From Gammaproteobacteria bacterium (GTDB lineage: Bacteria; Pseudomonadota; Gammaproteobacteria; Pseudomonadales; Azotimanducaceae): 64,000 nt of DNA. Location: the NCBI GenBank assembly GCA_028821515.1, contig JAPPGA010000072.1:1-64000 (forward strand). The letters run 5' to 3'. The notes under the pieces are model-generated. The model searched no databases, was not told the DNA's origin, and saw only the letters and a list, made by a program, of their open reading frames with translations. Both the position numbers and the translations under genes were made by a program. Positions 7,598-16,637 of this stretch are shown here, in pieces. Every line of letters begins with the position of its first letter. Within the stretch, counting starts at the first letter, position 1.

Positions 7598-9949
7598 TCA
7601 CGCGATGACCAGTGCAGGGTTCAGATCGGCCTCGGCGAAAGGCCGTTCGCGGCAGCCCATGCTGACCGGCACATCGTACAGGCGCCCGGGCGCGAACCTG
7701 GCCCAGAAGTGGCGCATACCCGGCACGATGACCCGCACGACGGGCATGCCGATGTCCGGCCGGGTCTGGTCCAGCACCAGGAACTCCAGGCCCTTCGCTT
7801 CGACAAGCGATCGGCAATACGCGACGTCGGCGCGCGTGTCCGCCGACTCGACCGCCGGATAATCCGACGCCGTGCGCGGGGGCGCGTCCACCCTGGGCGC
7901 CAGCCAGCGACAGTCGGCGAGTCGGGCGGTCCTCCACCACTTGAGCGCCAGCGGATCATCGATCATGGGCCGGCCGTCACCGCTCCCTGGACGCGGCAAC
8001 CAGGTGAGGCACTGGTTCAGTTCACAAAGCGCCCGCAAGCCTGCGATGCGCGGGTCGGCATGGGCACCCGCGCCGTAGATGATGTCCTCGGTTTTCGCGC
8101 CCGGACGCCGAGAGAGCGCGACCATCGCGGGAATCCCGACATCGGACGTCACGTCGAGCATCCACAAGTCCCGCTCGTAACCGGCGTACTGGTCCACCGC
8201 CGACGCGAGGTACTCGTCGTCAAAGCTCGAAAGATCGACCGCGGGCACCCGCAGCCGGTTGTACCACCAGATCGCAAACGCATCGCGCTCCACGAGTTCA
8301 TAGAAGCCCTGCAGGATCGCCTCTTCCAGGGTATTGCCGGCAGCGCAGCCGTTGGAATCGGCGATGAGGTCGTGAGGCGCGCGCTGTTCCGGCGCCATGC
8401 TGTAGAGCATCGAGGTCGGCAGGTAGCAGTGCATCTCCCGGGTCAGCGACCATACAGGTGTCCAGTCGACTTTCGCGTCCGGGTCGAGCCGTGGCGGGAC
8501 GACATTGTATGGGTGGCCTTTCGCGTTGATGCTCTCGGCATTGTCGAACTGGTAGTCGCTGAAAAGCTGCACGTCGTTGGGATGGATCGCGTCTTCTGCG
8601 CCGTCGAACTCGGTGAATCGCTTAAGCCTTCGGATCTCGTCACCGTGGAAGGCGCCCGAGTAGCGCTCGACCGCTTCGCAGAGCGCGCTGACCTCGGACT
8701 GCTCCCGCGTGCTGCCCTTGCCGGCGCTCTTGCTGCGGAGACTCCTCCTCAGCGAACTTAAGGTTCGGCTTCGCATTCCGAGATTGCTTCCGGCCCAGTA
8801 GACATGCAGCCAGGAATCGGTCTCGTCGGTGGTGCGCCTGAGCCAGCTCACGACCCCACTGACGGGGCTTACCAGGTGGCGGTATTTCGCCAGCGTGACT
8901 TCCGGGGCCACGGTGCGGGTGCCACCGCTGTTGCTGACGGACTTGGGACTGGACTCGAGATGCAGGGCGACCGGCGGACGATCCGGACGGTATAGCGCCT
9001 CGTCGCCGCACGCCGCGCATTGCGGCCGGCGCACCACCCGATGCCGGGAGCTTGCAAGCGTGCCGAGATGCATCGCGATCGCGTGTTCGTGAACGGGCGC
9101 AGCCTCTTCCAGCACCAGCCACTTGGCGATTTCCGCGGCAATCAGTCCGCACAACGCGCCGAGCACCGCCGGGTCCGCCGCAAACGGCCTGAAGGCACCC
9201 TTCTCGCCGACAAGGTTACGCAGGAAGTTGTGAACCTCCTGGTGGCTGCGCAGACGGTATGCCAGGCAGGCCCAACAGGGGGACTCCTCGTCCCCCCGGA
9301 ACACGGGACCGAACAGCGGCTCGATGCCGCCCGGTCGCACCAGCATCCACGGCGCGCTGGAGGCAAGCTGGCACCGATTCACTTCCGCCAGGCGCGCTTC
9401 GAGATAGTCGCCGCAGACGATCACGGCGAGGTCCGGATTGTCCGGTCCCACGGTGACCCCGGACGCTTCCAGGTGCCGGACCAGGCGGTCGCCGTCGCCC
9501 GTGACCGAGATGCTCGATTGCGCCAGGCGCCGCTCCGCCCAGCGTGGCGAAGCACCAAGCGATGACCAGTAGGCCGCCCGGCTCCGGTCCATGCCGTGCT
9601 TCCCGGATACGACATAACCCCTGGAAGAGAGCGATGCCACCGCTGCCCGCACATCGGCGGCGGTGTGACGGTCACCAAGCGCGGCGGCAATCCCGCTCAG
9701 GGAGCGCCGGCCGTCCAGCAGCGGCAGAAGATCGCAGGTGAGCTGGCCGTGCAACAGCGTATTGAAGGAATCCGAGACCAGGAGCGCCTGCTGTTCTCCG
9801 ATCACGCGAAATACGAGATGCGGGGTGAGCGCAGGGAGTTCGACTGAACCGCGGTCGGCAGGGTCGGTCTTGGTCAGGATACCGCGCCGGGGGTTGTCCG
9901 TCCGGGCTGGCGCCTGGGATTTCAGCGCCGGGTCACCCGGCGCGTTCAT
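7598..9949 (-). CDS. Fused TOMM cyclodehydratase (E1-like/Ocin domain plus YcaO)
   Basis: 783 residues. Residues about 40-330 form the E1/ThiF-like partner domain that binds leader peptides, with a four-Cys zinc site CWAC (225-228) and CAAC (311-314). Residues about 350-783 form the YcaO domain, with the ATP/Mg motifs SEVSALCEAVER (about 418-429) and LEEAILQGFYELVERD (about 553-568). YcaO enzymes phosphorylate the amide carbonyl and cyclise Cys, Ser or Thr to azolines. The fused arrangement means no separate C protein is needed. The C-terminus ends NPALVIA and lacks the PxPxP tail of many TOMM enzymes. The start ATG overlaps the AlkB-GlnE stop by 4 bp. No SagB-type flavin dehydrogenase is encoded in the locus, so products may stay thiazolines. 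Confidence 0.88.
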   Translation of the reverse strand: MNAPGDPALKSQAPARTDNPRRGILTKTDPADRGSVELPALTPHLVFRVIGEQQALLVSDSFNTLLHGQLTCDLLPLLDGRRSLSGIAAALGDRHTAADVRAAVASLSSRGYVVSGKHGMDRSRAAYWSSLGASPRWAERRLAQSSISVTGDGDRLVRHLEASGVTVGPDNPDLAVIVCGDYLEARLAEVNRCQLASSAPWMLVRPGGIEPLFGPVFRGDEESPCWACLAYRLRSHQEVHNFLRNLVGEKGAFRPFAADPAVLGALCGLIAAEIAKWLVLEEAAPVHEHAIAMHLGTLASSRHRVVRRPQCAACGDEALYRPDRPPVALHLESSPKSVSNSGGTRTVAPEVTLAKYRHLVSPVSGVVSWLRRTTDETDSWLHVYWAGSNLGMRSRTLSSLRRSLRSKSAGKGSTREQSEVSALCEAVERYSGAFHGDEIRRLKRFTEFDGAEDAIHPNDVQLFSDYQFDNAESINAKGHPYNVVPPRLDPDAKVDWTPVWSLTREMHCYLPTSMLYSMAPEQRAPHDLIADSNGCAAGNTLEEAILQGFYELVERDAFAIWWYNRLRVPAVDLSSFDDEYLASAVDQYAGYERDLWMLDVTSDVGIPAMVALSRRPGAKTEDIIYGAGAHADPRIAGLRALCELNQCLTWLPRPGSGDGRPMIDDPLALKWWRTARLADCRWLAPRVDAPPRTASDYPAVESADTRADVAYCRSLVEAKGLEFLVLDQTRPDIGMPVVRVIVPGMRHFWARFAPGRLYDVPVSMGCRERPFAEADLNPALVIA

Positions 9950-12321
9950 GCGCGCGAAACAAGCGCATCGATCTCGGCGGCGGCCCGGGATGCGGTCTCG
10001 GCGACCGCCAACTCGAGCCCATCGAAGTCCTCATGCCCACAGGCGCTCGCCACCAGGGATCTGACCTTCACCCCTGCCGCGCTCGTGTCGAATCCTTCTT
10101 CGCCGATGAGCCGCTGAATACCCTGCAAGTCACGCCACATGGCTGCGGCTTGCGCCAGTGGCTCGGCACCCGCGGCGTCGAAAACCGCCGCCGCCGTCGG
10201 GGCCGGATCGTCGAGGCCAGCCCCGGCATCCGTCAACTGCAGGAGTCGCGCGGCCGTCTCGACATCGTCGAGCCCTCCGCGTGCAACGGCGTACGTCGAC
10301 ACGTTCGTTCCCGCGGGGCCTTCCCCTGAGCCGCGCAGCCGGTCGACCAGGGACGCGTCCGCGCCGCATCCGGCCAGGATTTCGCCCCGCGCTTCGTCGA
10401 AGCGGCGGGCGATTCCGGTATCGCCGCATTCGAATACGCAGCGCGCCCTCGCGAGGACGTGAACTTCGCCGGAAATGGCGCAATGTCCGGCGAGCCCGGA
10501 CAGCGGCACTGCGGAAAAGGCATTCGAGCCTGCCTTCGGCTTCGCCGCGGAGAACAACAGGCTGTCCTGCCCCAAGTTGGTCAGGATCTCCCCGAAACGT
10601 TGACACATCCCGCCCGACTCCCCGCCGTCGTGCACGAACAGCATCTCGATCGCCATCCCCGGATACACCTCCCGGCTGGCGAGGTCGCCCAACGCCACCG
10701 CGGCGACGCCGCCGTGCAGCGGACCCGCCCGGTCGACAAAATCGGCGACCACCGCGGAAAGCACGGTCGAAATCGACGCTTCGGCGAGATTGGAGAGCGC
10801 AACCCTGGCTTCCGCCGGCGACAGGTTTCCGCGCACGACGTGCATCCCGATCTGGAACGCCTTGTCGTTCGACCAGTTCCGTACGACTTCAGCGGTGTCA
10901 TTCGCATCCGCCGCTGGCAATTCGGCGACCAGGTCACGCATTTCCTGCACGCCCATCTCCATCGTCCAGTAGAGTCGCGCCAGCCCGCGCCGGGCGATCG
11001 CCTCGTATTCCTGGTCCGGCCCGAACCCTTTCGGCAGGTCGAGATCCGTGAACTCGCGATCCTGCAGGTTGTCGAGCAGTTCCGGGTTGCGTTCGATCCA
11101 TCCCGCGAGCCTCGGGGCGGCGCCGAAGATCTCGACTATCGCCTCGAAGGCGTCCGGCCGTGACGCGGTGATGGGGCTGTCGTAGGCGCTCCAGTCATCG
11201 ATCTCCGGATAGAAGTGACTGCGCCACTGATCCACCAGCGGGTCCATCTTCTCGAACCAGCGTTTCGGCCGCAGGACGAGATTCATCATGTCGCCGTAGG
11301 TTCCCGGCAACTGCGGCGACTGGTCGGCGCTGCCGATCTGCAGCAGCGGATAGTGGCGGGTCGCCATCGCATGATGGTCGGCATGCCGCTGCATGTTGAA
11401 GAACATCCAGTTGCTGAATTTCCAGTCAGCGCTCCAGGAGTGACGCGGCTGTACTTTCTCCCAGCGGCCGTTCGACAGTCGGACCCGGCGCAGGCCGTAG
11501 TGCTGAAAGTAGTTGCTGATCTTCATCGAAAAGACGCAGGAGAGGCCCAGGAAGATGAACACCGGCACCGCCCAGATGCCGCCCATCCAGAACACCAGTC
11601 CATACCAGAACACGAGGCTCAGGCCGTAGCGCCAGAACGGATTGCTGTAGTGCCAGACGGGCAGGCGGCGCCGCGCCAGGCGTTCGCCGGAAGCCTTCCA
11701 GGAATTGGTGAGGTTGCTCACGACTTCCTTGGGGAAGTACCGCCAGAAACTCTCCCCCTTGGGCGCGGATCCCGCGTCATCCGGCGTGCCGACCTTGGCA
11801 TGGTGAATGTACAGGTGTTCCGTCGCGTATTGCGGATAGGACGCCGAGGAAAGCAGGAACTCGCCGGTTCGCCTTTCCCAGGTAGAGCGCCGATGAATCA
11901 GCTCGTGACCCACCACGAATACCGCCTGCGCTTCCATGGTCAGCAAGATCACGAGAACTACTTCTTCCCAGATGGCGAAGGGGTTTGCGACAAGGATCTG
12001 CCACATGCCGAAGATGAGGGTCGGCGGCCAAAGGAACGCCCACGACCAGACCGGAAGATTGTGCCAGCGCAGGCGGCGCTCCGGCGTCCCCAACGGCATA
12101 TTGCGTCCATCTGGGCCCAGAGCCTTGTCGAGCGGCGCGGCGACGCTCATGAAGAGAAATACCGGCAGAAGCCACCAGCCGCCGTGGACCAGGGCGAGAA
12201 AAATCAGCGGAAAGATGCCCAGCGGCAAGTAGTGCGGAAGGGCGTTAAGAATCGACGGCTCGACAGGCGGCGCGATATCGGCGTTGTCTGGGCCACCAGC
12301 TGCGGCGGTGTCCTGCGGCAT
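9946..12321 (-). CDS. AlkB-type membrane di-iron oxygenase fused to a degenerate GlnE-like adenylyltransferase domain
   Basis: About 791 residues from ATG at 12321 (a GTG lies 9 bp upstream). Residues about 25-390 are an alkane-monooxygenase-like membrane protein with several transmembrane segments and the histidine motifs HELIH (about 139), HLYIHH (about 169), NYFQH (about 270) and QRHADHH (about 312). From about 395 to the end the sequence follows GlnE, glutamine synthetase adenylyltransferase: GAAPRLAGWIERNPELL, FQIGMHVVRG, VAALGDLASRE, HVLARARCVFECGD and the ARGGLDDVETAARLLQL segment. Where GlnE has a Ser-Asp-x-Asp metal site after GSRE, this protein reads PGMAIEMLFVHD, so the catalytic aspartates are gone. 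It lies within the RiPP operon. The likely role is hydroxylation or desaturation of a lipid or peptide group; the GlnE part may bind nucleotide or partner proteins. Confidence 0.8.
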   Translation of the reverse strand: MPQDTAAAGGPDNADIAPPVEPSILNALPHYLPLGIFPLIFLALVHGGWWLLPVFLFMSVAAPLDKALGPDGRNMPLGTPERRLRWHNLPVWSWAFLWPPTLIFGMWQILVANPFAIWEEVVLVILLTMEAQAVFVVGHELIHRRSTWERRTGEFLLSSASYPQYATEHLYIHHAKVGTPDDAGSAPKGESFWRYFPKEVVSNLTNSWKASGERLARRRLPVWHYSNPFWRYGLSLVFWYGLVFWMGGIWAVPVFIFLGLSCVFSMKISNYFQHYGLRRVRLSNGRWEKVQPRHSWSADWKFSNWMFFNMQRHADHHAMATRHYPLLQIGSADQSPQLPGTYGDMMNLVLRPKRWFEKMDPLVDQWRSHFYPEIDDWSAYDSPITASRPDAFEAIVEIFGAAPRLAGWIERNPELLDNLQDREFTDLDLPKGFGPDQEYEAIARRGLARLYWTMEMGVQEMRDLVAELPAADANDTAEVVRNWSNDKAFQIGMHVVRGNLSPAEARVALSNLAEASISTVLSAVVADFVDRAGPLHGGVAAVALGDLASREVYPGMAIEMLFVHDGGESGGMCQRFGEILTNLGQDSLLFSAAKPKAGSNAFSAVPLSGLAGHCAISGEVHVLARARCVFECGDTGIARRFDEARGEILAGCGADASLVDRLRGSGEGPAGTNVSTYAVARGGLDDVETAARLLQLTDAGAGLDDPAPTAAAVFDAAGAEPLAQAAAMWRDLQGIQRLIGEEGFDTSAAGVKVRSLVASACGHEDFDGLELAVAETASRAAAEIDALVSRA

Positions 12322-12390
12322 GCCAGCCACTCTAACGGACCCGTGTACTGGAGATCATGGTATCACCGGACCGGGTGACCTGCATTTCGC

Positions 12391-13692
12391 TCACGCCCCC
12401 AATGCCCCGGTGAGGCGCTCCAGGGCCTCGATACAAAACGCGGAGGTCACGGATTCCGAGCCATGCCCTATCTGCCCGACCACGCCCCACTTCAGCGACG
12501 CATCGCCAAAGGCGAGCAACTCCGGCCAGCTACCGTCTTCGCGCTGCTCGCCGAGCAGCCTGTCCACTTCGCGCCTGGCGTCGATGCGGTCGAGTCCGCC
12601 GGCATTGAAGAGCGCCGACACCGCCTGCGCGGTCTGAAGGACGTTGCCGAATTCGCCGTGCCCGTCGCGCAGGGCGAGAATACGATCGGTCAGTACCGGG
12701 CCCAGTCGATCGAGGGCGGGCTGCGCCCGAACCATGGCACGGGTGATGGCATAGTAGATCGCGACCGTGTCGGGATACCACTTGGATGAGCCCTCGAGGC
12801 TCCCTTCGGTGACCAGGGACTCAAGCCACGCCCTGGCATCCTCGGTCGCGGGATGGTCGCCAAGGTAGGCGATGATGTTTGCATTGACGACCGTGTCGGC
12901 TTCGATACGAAAGGTGGACACCACGTCGGGCTCGTCTTCGGCCAGCACCCAAGTCATGAAACGGCCTTCTTCGTCCCGATTGGCCAGTATCCGGGGAACG
13001 TTCCTGCCGAGCAGGATCCAGGGGTGGGATCCAAGCACCAGTGAACACAGTGCCGTACTGTCGAGATCCTGCGGCAGGTGCCGGTAATAGCGCCAGAACC
13101 CGGGGTATTCCATGGTGTCGGCGAGATGTGACCGCGTGGCGGCGCAGATGGCTTTCGCCCGTGCCTCGCGGCAATTCTCGAGCGCGAGCACGCAGAGCGC
13201 CGAGACAAAGGCAGGTCTCTCGAAATGCCGTGGAATGTCCGGATCGGCGATATTGAACCGGATGCAGTGCCAGGCCCCGTTCCCGTCGATGGCAGATTCC
13301 AGGAAGTCGAGACCGCGGCGAATGCTCTCCCGTGCCGCCCTGGCAAGCGTCTCGCGCGAAGCCGCACCCACCCCGGCGCTTTCCGGGCGCACGGCGGCGG
13401 GACGTATCGGGGGCGCGGGGTCGTACATGGTCTTCTTCAGGAATTCGAGTGAGGCCGCACCGGTCCTCGCCGCCTCCCGTTCCTCCTCGCCGCGTTCGTC
13501 CAGGGGCGGGAGCACGAGATGCGTCGCGGCATGCGTGTTTTCGTGGACGAGAATCTCGTGGCCTTCGGGCAGAGTGACGCAGAATTCCCTTTCGATCGCA
13601 GCTCTTGGATCCGCGAGCAGGCGCGCCCGAAATTCCAGGTCTTGCCCCGCCTTTGAGAGGAGACGCCTTGTCGCGTTGATGGGATCTCTCAC
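12391..13692 (-). CDS. NHLP leader fused to a class II terpene-cyclase-like alpha-toroid
   Basis: 433 residues from GTG at 13692. Residues about 1-65 are an NHLP-like leader: LSKAGQDLEFRARLLADP, then CVTLPEGHEILVHE and HLVLPP, matching the precursor's leader in order and spacing. Residues about 115-430 are the helical repeats of the squalene-cyclase/prenyltransferase fold, with a QW-type motif QREDGSW (about 383-389). PQDLDSTAL (about 207-215) resembles the DxDD-T-A acid motif of class II terpene cyclases, with the last Asp replaced by Ser. EADTVVNANI near 264 is also conserved-looking. It sits 14 bp after the ABC gene and upstream of AlkB-GlnE. It may cyclise a prenyl group or bind one. The leader could recruit it to the leader-binding machinery. 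Confidence 0.78.
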   Translation of the reverse strand: MRDPINATRRLLSKAGQDLEFRARLLADPRAAIEREFCVTLPEGHEILVHENTHAATHLVLPPLDERGEEEREAARTGAASLEFLKKTMYDPAPPIRPAAVRPESAGVGAASRETLARAARESIRRGLDFLESAIDGNGAWHCIRFNIADPDIPRHFERPAFVSALCVLALENCREARAKAICAATRSHLADTMEYPGFWRYYRHLPQDLDSTALCSLVLGSHPWILLGRNVPRILANRDEEGRFMTWVLAEDEPDVVSTFRIEADTVVNANIIAYLGDHPATEDARAWLESLVTEGSLEGSSKWYPDTVAIYYAITRAMVRAQPALDRLGPVLTDRILALRDGHGEFGNVLQTAQAVSALFNAGGLDRIDARREVDRLLGEQREDGSWPELLAFGDASLKWGVVGQIGHGSESVTSAFCIEALERLTGALGA

Positions 13693-13706
13693 CGATTCCG
13701 TCCGGC

Positions 13707-16637
13707 TCAGGCGACCTGCCTTCTGACCAGTTCCCTGAACACCCCGTCCTCCTCCATGAGTTCCATGAAGGAGCCGCTCTGCACGACCCTTCCGGCCTGC
13801 ATCACGTAGATGCGGTCAGCCTGTTCCAGCGTGGAAAGGCGATGGGCGATGACGATCCGGGTCGAGGTCAGCAGGGCGAGGTTCTGCATGACCTCGGCCT
13901 GGCTCTCGTTGTCGAGCCAGTTGGTCGCCTCGTCGAGCAGCATGATGCGTGGGCTGCCCATCAGCGAGCGGGCGATGGTGACGCGCTGACCCTCGCCGCC
14001 CGAAAGCACCGCTCCGCTGGCCCCGACCATCGTCATCAAGCCCATGGGCATGGCCTTGACTTCGCTTTCGATGCCGGCGGCACGGACCGGTTCCCACACT
14101 TCGTCGGTCGTGGTGCCCTCGTGGTGCGCGACGATGTTGTCCCAGAGATCCTGGGGATGCAGCCGCACCGACTGCGGCACCGCTCCGATTTTCCGTCGCA
14201 CCTGTTTCAGGTTCAGGTGCCTCAGATCACGTCCGTCGTAGTACACGGCGCCCGCGGATGGCCGGTCGATTCCAAGCGCCAGACGGAACAGGGTGCTCTT
14301 GCCCGCACCGGACTCGCCGGCGATCGCCACGAATTCGCCGGGACGCGCCCGAATCGTGACGTCGTCGAGAATCAACGGTCCGTCGGGGTCGTAGCGAAAG
14401 GAAACGTGGTCGAACAGGACTTCGCCCCCGAGGCGTTCAACCGGCTCACCCTCGACTTCGGTTTCAGGCACGGCGGCGAGCAGCGGGCGCATCTGATCGA
14501 ACGCGGGCAGCATGGCTGCGATCGTGCCGAACGAGTCGCCAAGCCGGGCGATCGCGGTCTGGAACGTGATGAAGACGATGTAGACGACGAGAAAATCGCC
14601 GACCGGGAGGCTGCGTTCGCCTACCGTTACCACGGCCAGCAGCAGGACCCCTCCGGCAAGAAAGGGAAGCGCGGCGCCGAATGCCCGGGAGTGTCCCTCG
14701 AGGCCGCCCAGTTCGAGTTCCGCCCGCTTCTGCTCGCGATAGTCCCGCGCCCACATCGCGAAAGCCGACCCTTCCGCGTTCTCCACGCGCAGCTTGGCGA
14801 TACCGCCGACGACCTGGAACAGGCGGCCGGCTACCCGGCGTGCCGCGCTGAGCATCCGCCCATAGGGCGGAAGCTGGCGCAGACCAAGGACCACCGTGAC
14901 CAGCAACGAAACCAGGCTGAAACCGAGGGCGATGACGCCGAGCGTGGTGTCGTAGAAGAAGATGACACCAAAAACGGGAAGCAGAAAGATGATCGCGAGC
15001 ACGCTATCGGCAATCACGCCCTGCAAGCCGTCGCGAAGATTCTGGAACGTCATTCCCGACATGGCCAGGTCACCGGCGGGATGGCGGTGCAGAATGCTTG
15101 GCGGAAGGCGCATGAGGCGATCCCAGAAAGCGGCTTCGACTCGTGACGCGCGCCCCTCGAGGCGCATCATCGCCGTCCCCTGAAAGAGGTGCAGCAGCGC
15201 GCCAAGCAGGCCGAACCCCGCCAGCGCCACGGCCACCGCATAGAGCGCTCCGGCACTACCGCCTGTCACCACGTGATTCGCGACGAATCCTAGCGCCAGC
15301 GCCGGGAGCAGCTTGACCAGGCCTCCCGGAAGCCCGGCGACCACGAGCCGCCCCAGGTCTGCGGCCGATCCATGCATGGCGATTCTCAGCAGGTCGGCGG
15401 GTTCGGCTTTCCCCGGCGGCAATGGCCGATAGAACATCCAGGCTTCCTGCGCGAGCGCGCCGGCGCGCTCCGCCGAAACCCGGACACGGCGCCTGGTGAC
15501 CGGATCGACCTCCCGGTAACGCCCGAATGCGCCCGGCAGCAGCGCAACCGGCTGGCCGTCTTCCGCGCGGAACGCCAGCATCGCGTTGCTGTCGCCGCGC
15601 CACCAGTCTCCCTCGGCCCTGAACCGCACGCGCCGGGCGCGTACCCCCGAGGCGTCAAGAATGTCGACGAGGCCCACGGGAGCATCGGACGACCCCGAGC
15701 GAGCCGGAATCCTGAAATCTATTCCCTCGTGACGGCCGATCATCTCCAGCGCATCCGCCAGCGACGTGTCCTCGACACTGGCATTCCGGCCAACCGGCAG
15801 GTCGTAGATGTTGAACAGCCGCTGCCGCGCGGCCTCTTCGGCAGTGCGCCGGCTGGCGGTCCGCGCGCGTTCCAGATTCGCATCGTCGACCACCGCAAGC
15901 CGGCGGTTCAGCCGTTCGAGGGCGAAAGCGATCGCGTGAAAGGAAGCGACCGCCGGCAACAGGATACCCTGCCGGGCCAGTGTCTCGGACGACGTGCCCG
16001 CCAGGGTCGCCTCGTCGAACAGGGTAAGCCAACTCGACCGCGTCAACGGCACGGCGGCTTCGGGTGGACCGCCCGCCTCGGCAAGTTCCGTCTCGTCAAC
16101 CACGTCCATGAAAAGGATCGCGCCGGGCGGCGGCTTGGATACCCACACCACCCCGCGCCGGACAGATAGCGTGCAGGGTGCCAGGTTCTGGGTCAGACCC
16201 GGCTCGGCGAGCGCCGTGGCGCGCGGAAGATGGTCCACGAACCGGGAAAGCGTGTCCGTCATGGCGGTAAGCCAGGTGTCGGTCTGTGCCGCCAGTTCCA
16301 CCGGGTCAACGTCAGACATGCTGGACACCGGCAGACGTTTCAGAAGCGTACCGGGCAACCCCTTGGCGACCAGGCTGAGCGTCGTGTCCTCGCCCTTGTC
16401 CGGCGCGACACCCGGCAGGAACATGCCCGATTCCCGGCGCAGCAGATGCTGCGGGGCCGCCTGCTCCACACCATCCCTGAATTCGACCAGGAACAGGTCC
16501 ACGGTGCCCTGGTCGATGAACCAGACACTTTCGGGGTCATCGAGACTCACCGGCAGGTTGCCCGCGCAGGGCACGGATGTGCCGGAGCGAGCAGCAAATT
16601 CGGCCAGTGATGTGAACTCCGACGCCGTGTCGCGCAT
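13707..16637 (-). CDS. NHLM-type ABC transporter, ATP-binding/permease subunit without peptidase
   Basis: 976 residues. The long N-terminal region (about 1-400) resembles the cyclic-nucleotide-binding-like extension found in the second NHLM exporter protein (TIGR03797 type). A six-helix ABC membrane domain follows at about 420-700. The ATPase has Walker A GESGAGKST, signature LSGGEGQR, Walker B IMLLDEAT and switch IAHR. No C39 peptidase is present; that function is in the upstream partner. The start ATG overlaps the partner's stop as TGATG, implying coupled translation and a heterodimeric exporter in the inner membrane. Confidence 0.9.
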   Translation of the reverse strand: MRDTASEFTSLAEFAARSGTSVPCAGNLPVSLDDPESVWFIDQGTVDLFLVEFRDGVEQAAPQHLLRRESGMFLPGVAPDKGEDTTLSLVAKGLPGTLLKRLPVSSMSDVDPVELAAQTDTWLTAMTDTLSRFVDHLPRATALAEPGLTQNLAPCTLSVRRGVVWVSKPPPGAILFMDVVDETELAEAGGPPEAAVPLTRSSWLTLFDEATLAGTSSETLARQGILLPAVASFHAIAFALERLNRRLAVVDDANLERARTASRRTAEEAARQRLFNIYDLPVGRNASVEDTSLADALEMIGRHEGIDFRIPARSGSSDAPVGLVDILDASGVRARRVRFRAEGDWWRGDSNAMLAFRAEDGQPVALLPGAFGRYREVDPVTRRRVRVSAERAGALAQEAWMFYRPLPPGKAEPADLLRIAMHGSAADLGRLVVAGLPGGLVKLLPALALGFVANHVVTGGSAGALYAVAVALAGFGLLGALLHLFQGTAMMRLEGRASRVEAAFWDRLMRLPPSILHRHPAGDLAMSGMTFQNLRDGLQGVIADSVLAIIFLLPVFGVIFFYDTTLGVIALGFSLVSLLVTVVLGLRQLPPYGRMLSAARRVAGRLFQVVGGIAKLRVENAEGSAFAMWARDYREQKRAELELGGLEGHSRAFGAALPFLAGGVLLLAVVTVGERSLPVGDFLVVYIVFITFQTAIARLGDSFGTIAAMLPAFDQMRPLLAAVPETEVEGEPVERLGGEVLFDHVSFRYDPDGPLILDDVTIRARPGEFVAIAGESGAGKSTLFRLALGIDRPSAGAVYYDGRDLRHLNLKQVRRKIGAVPQSVRLHPQDLWDNIVAHHEGTTTDEVWEPVRAAGIESEVKAMPMGLMTMVGASGAVLSGGEGQRVTIARSLMGSPRIMLLDEATNWLDNESQAEVMQNLALLTSTRIVIAHRLSTLEQADRIYVMQAGRVVQSGSFMELMEEDGVFRELVRRQVA

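Noticed and set aside
13842..15146. 434-codon plus-strand frame over the second NHLM ABC gene
   Set aside because: Antisense to a gene with Walker and signature motifs. The composition is shadow-like.
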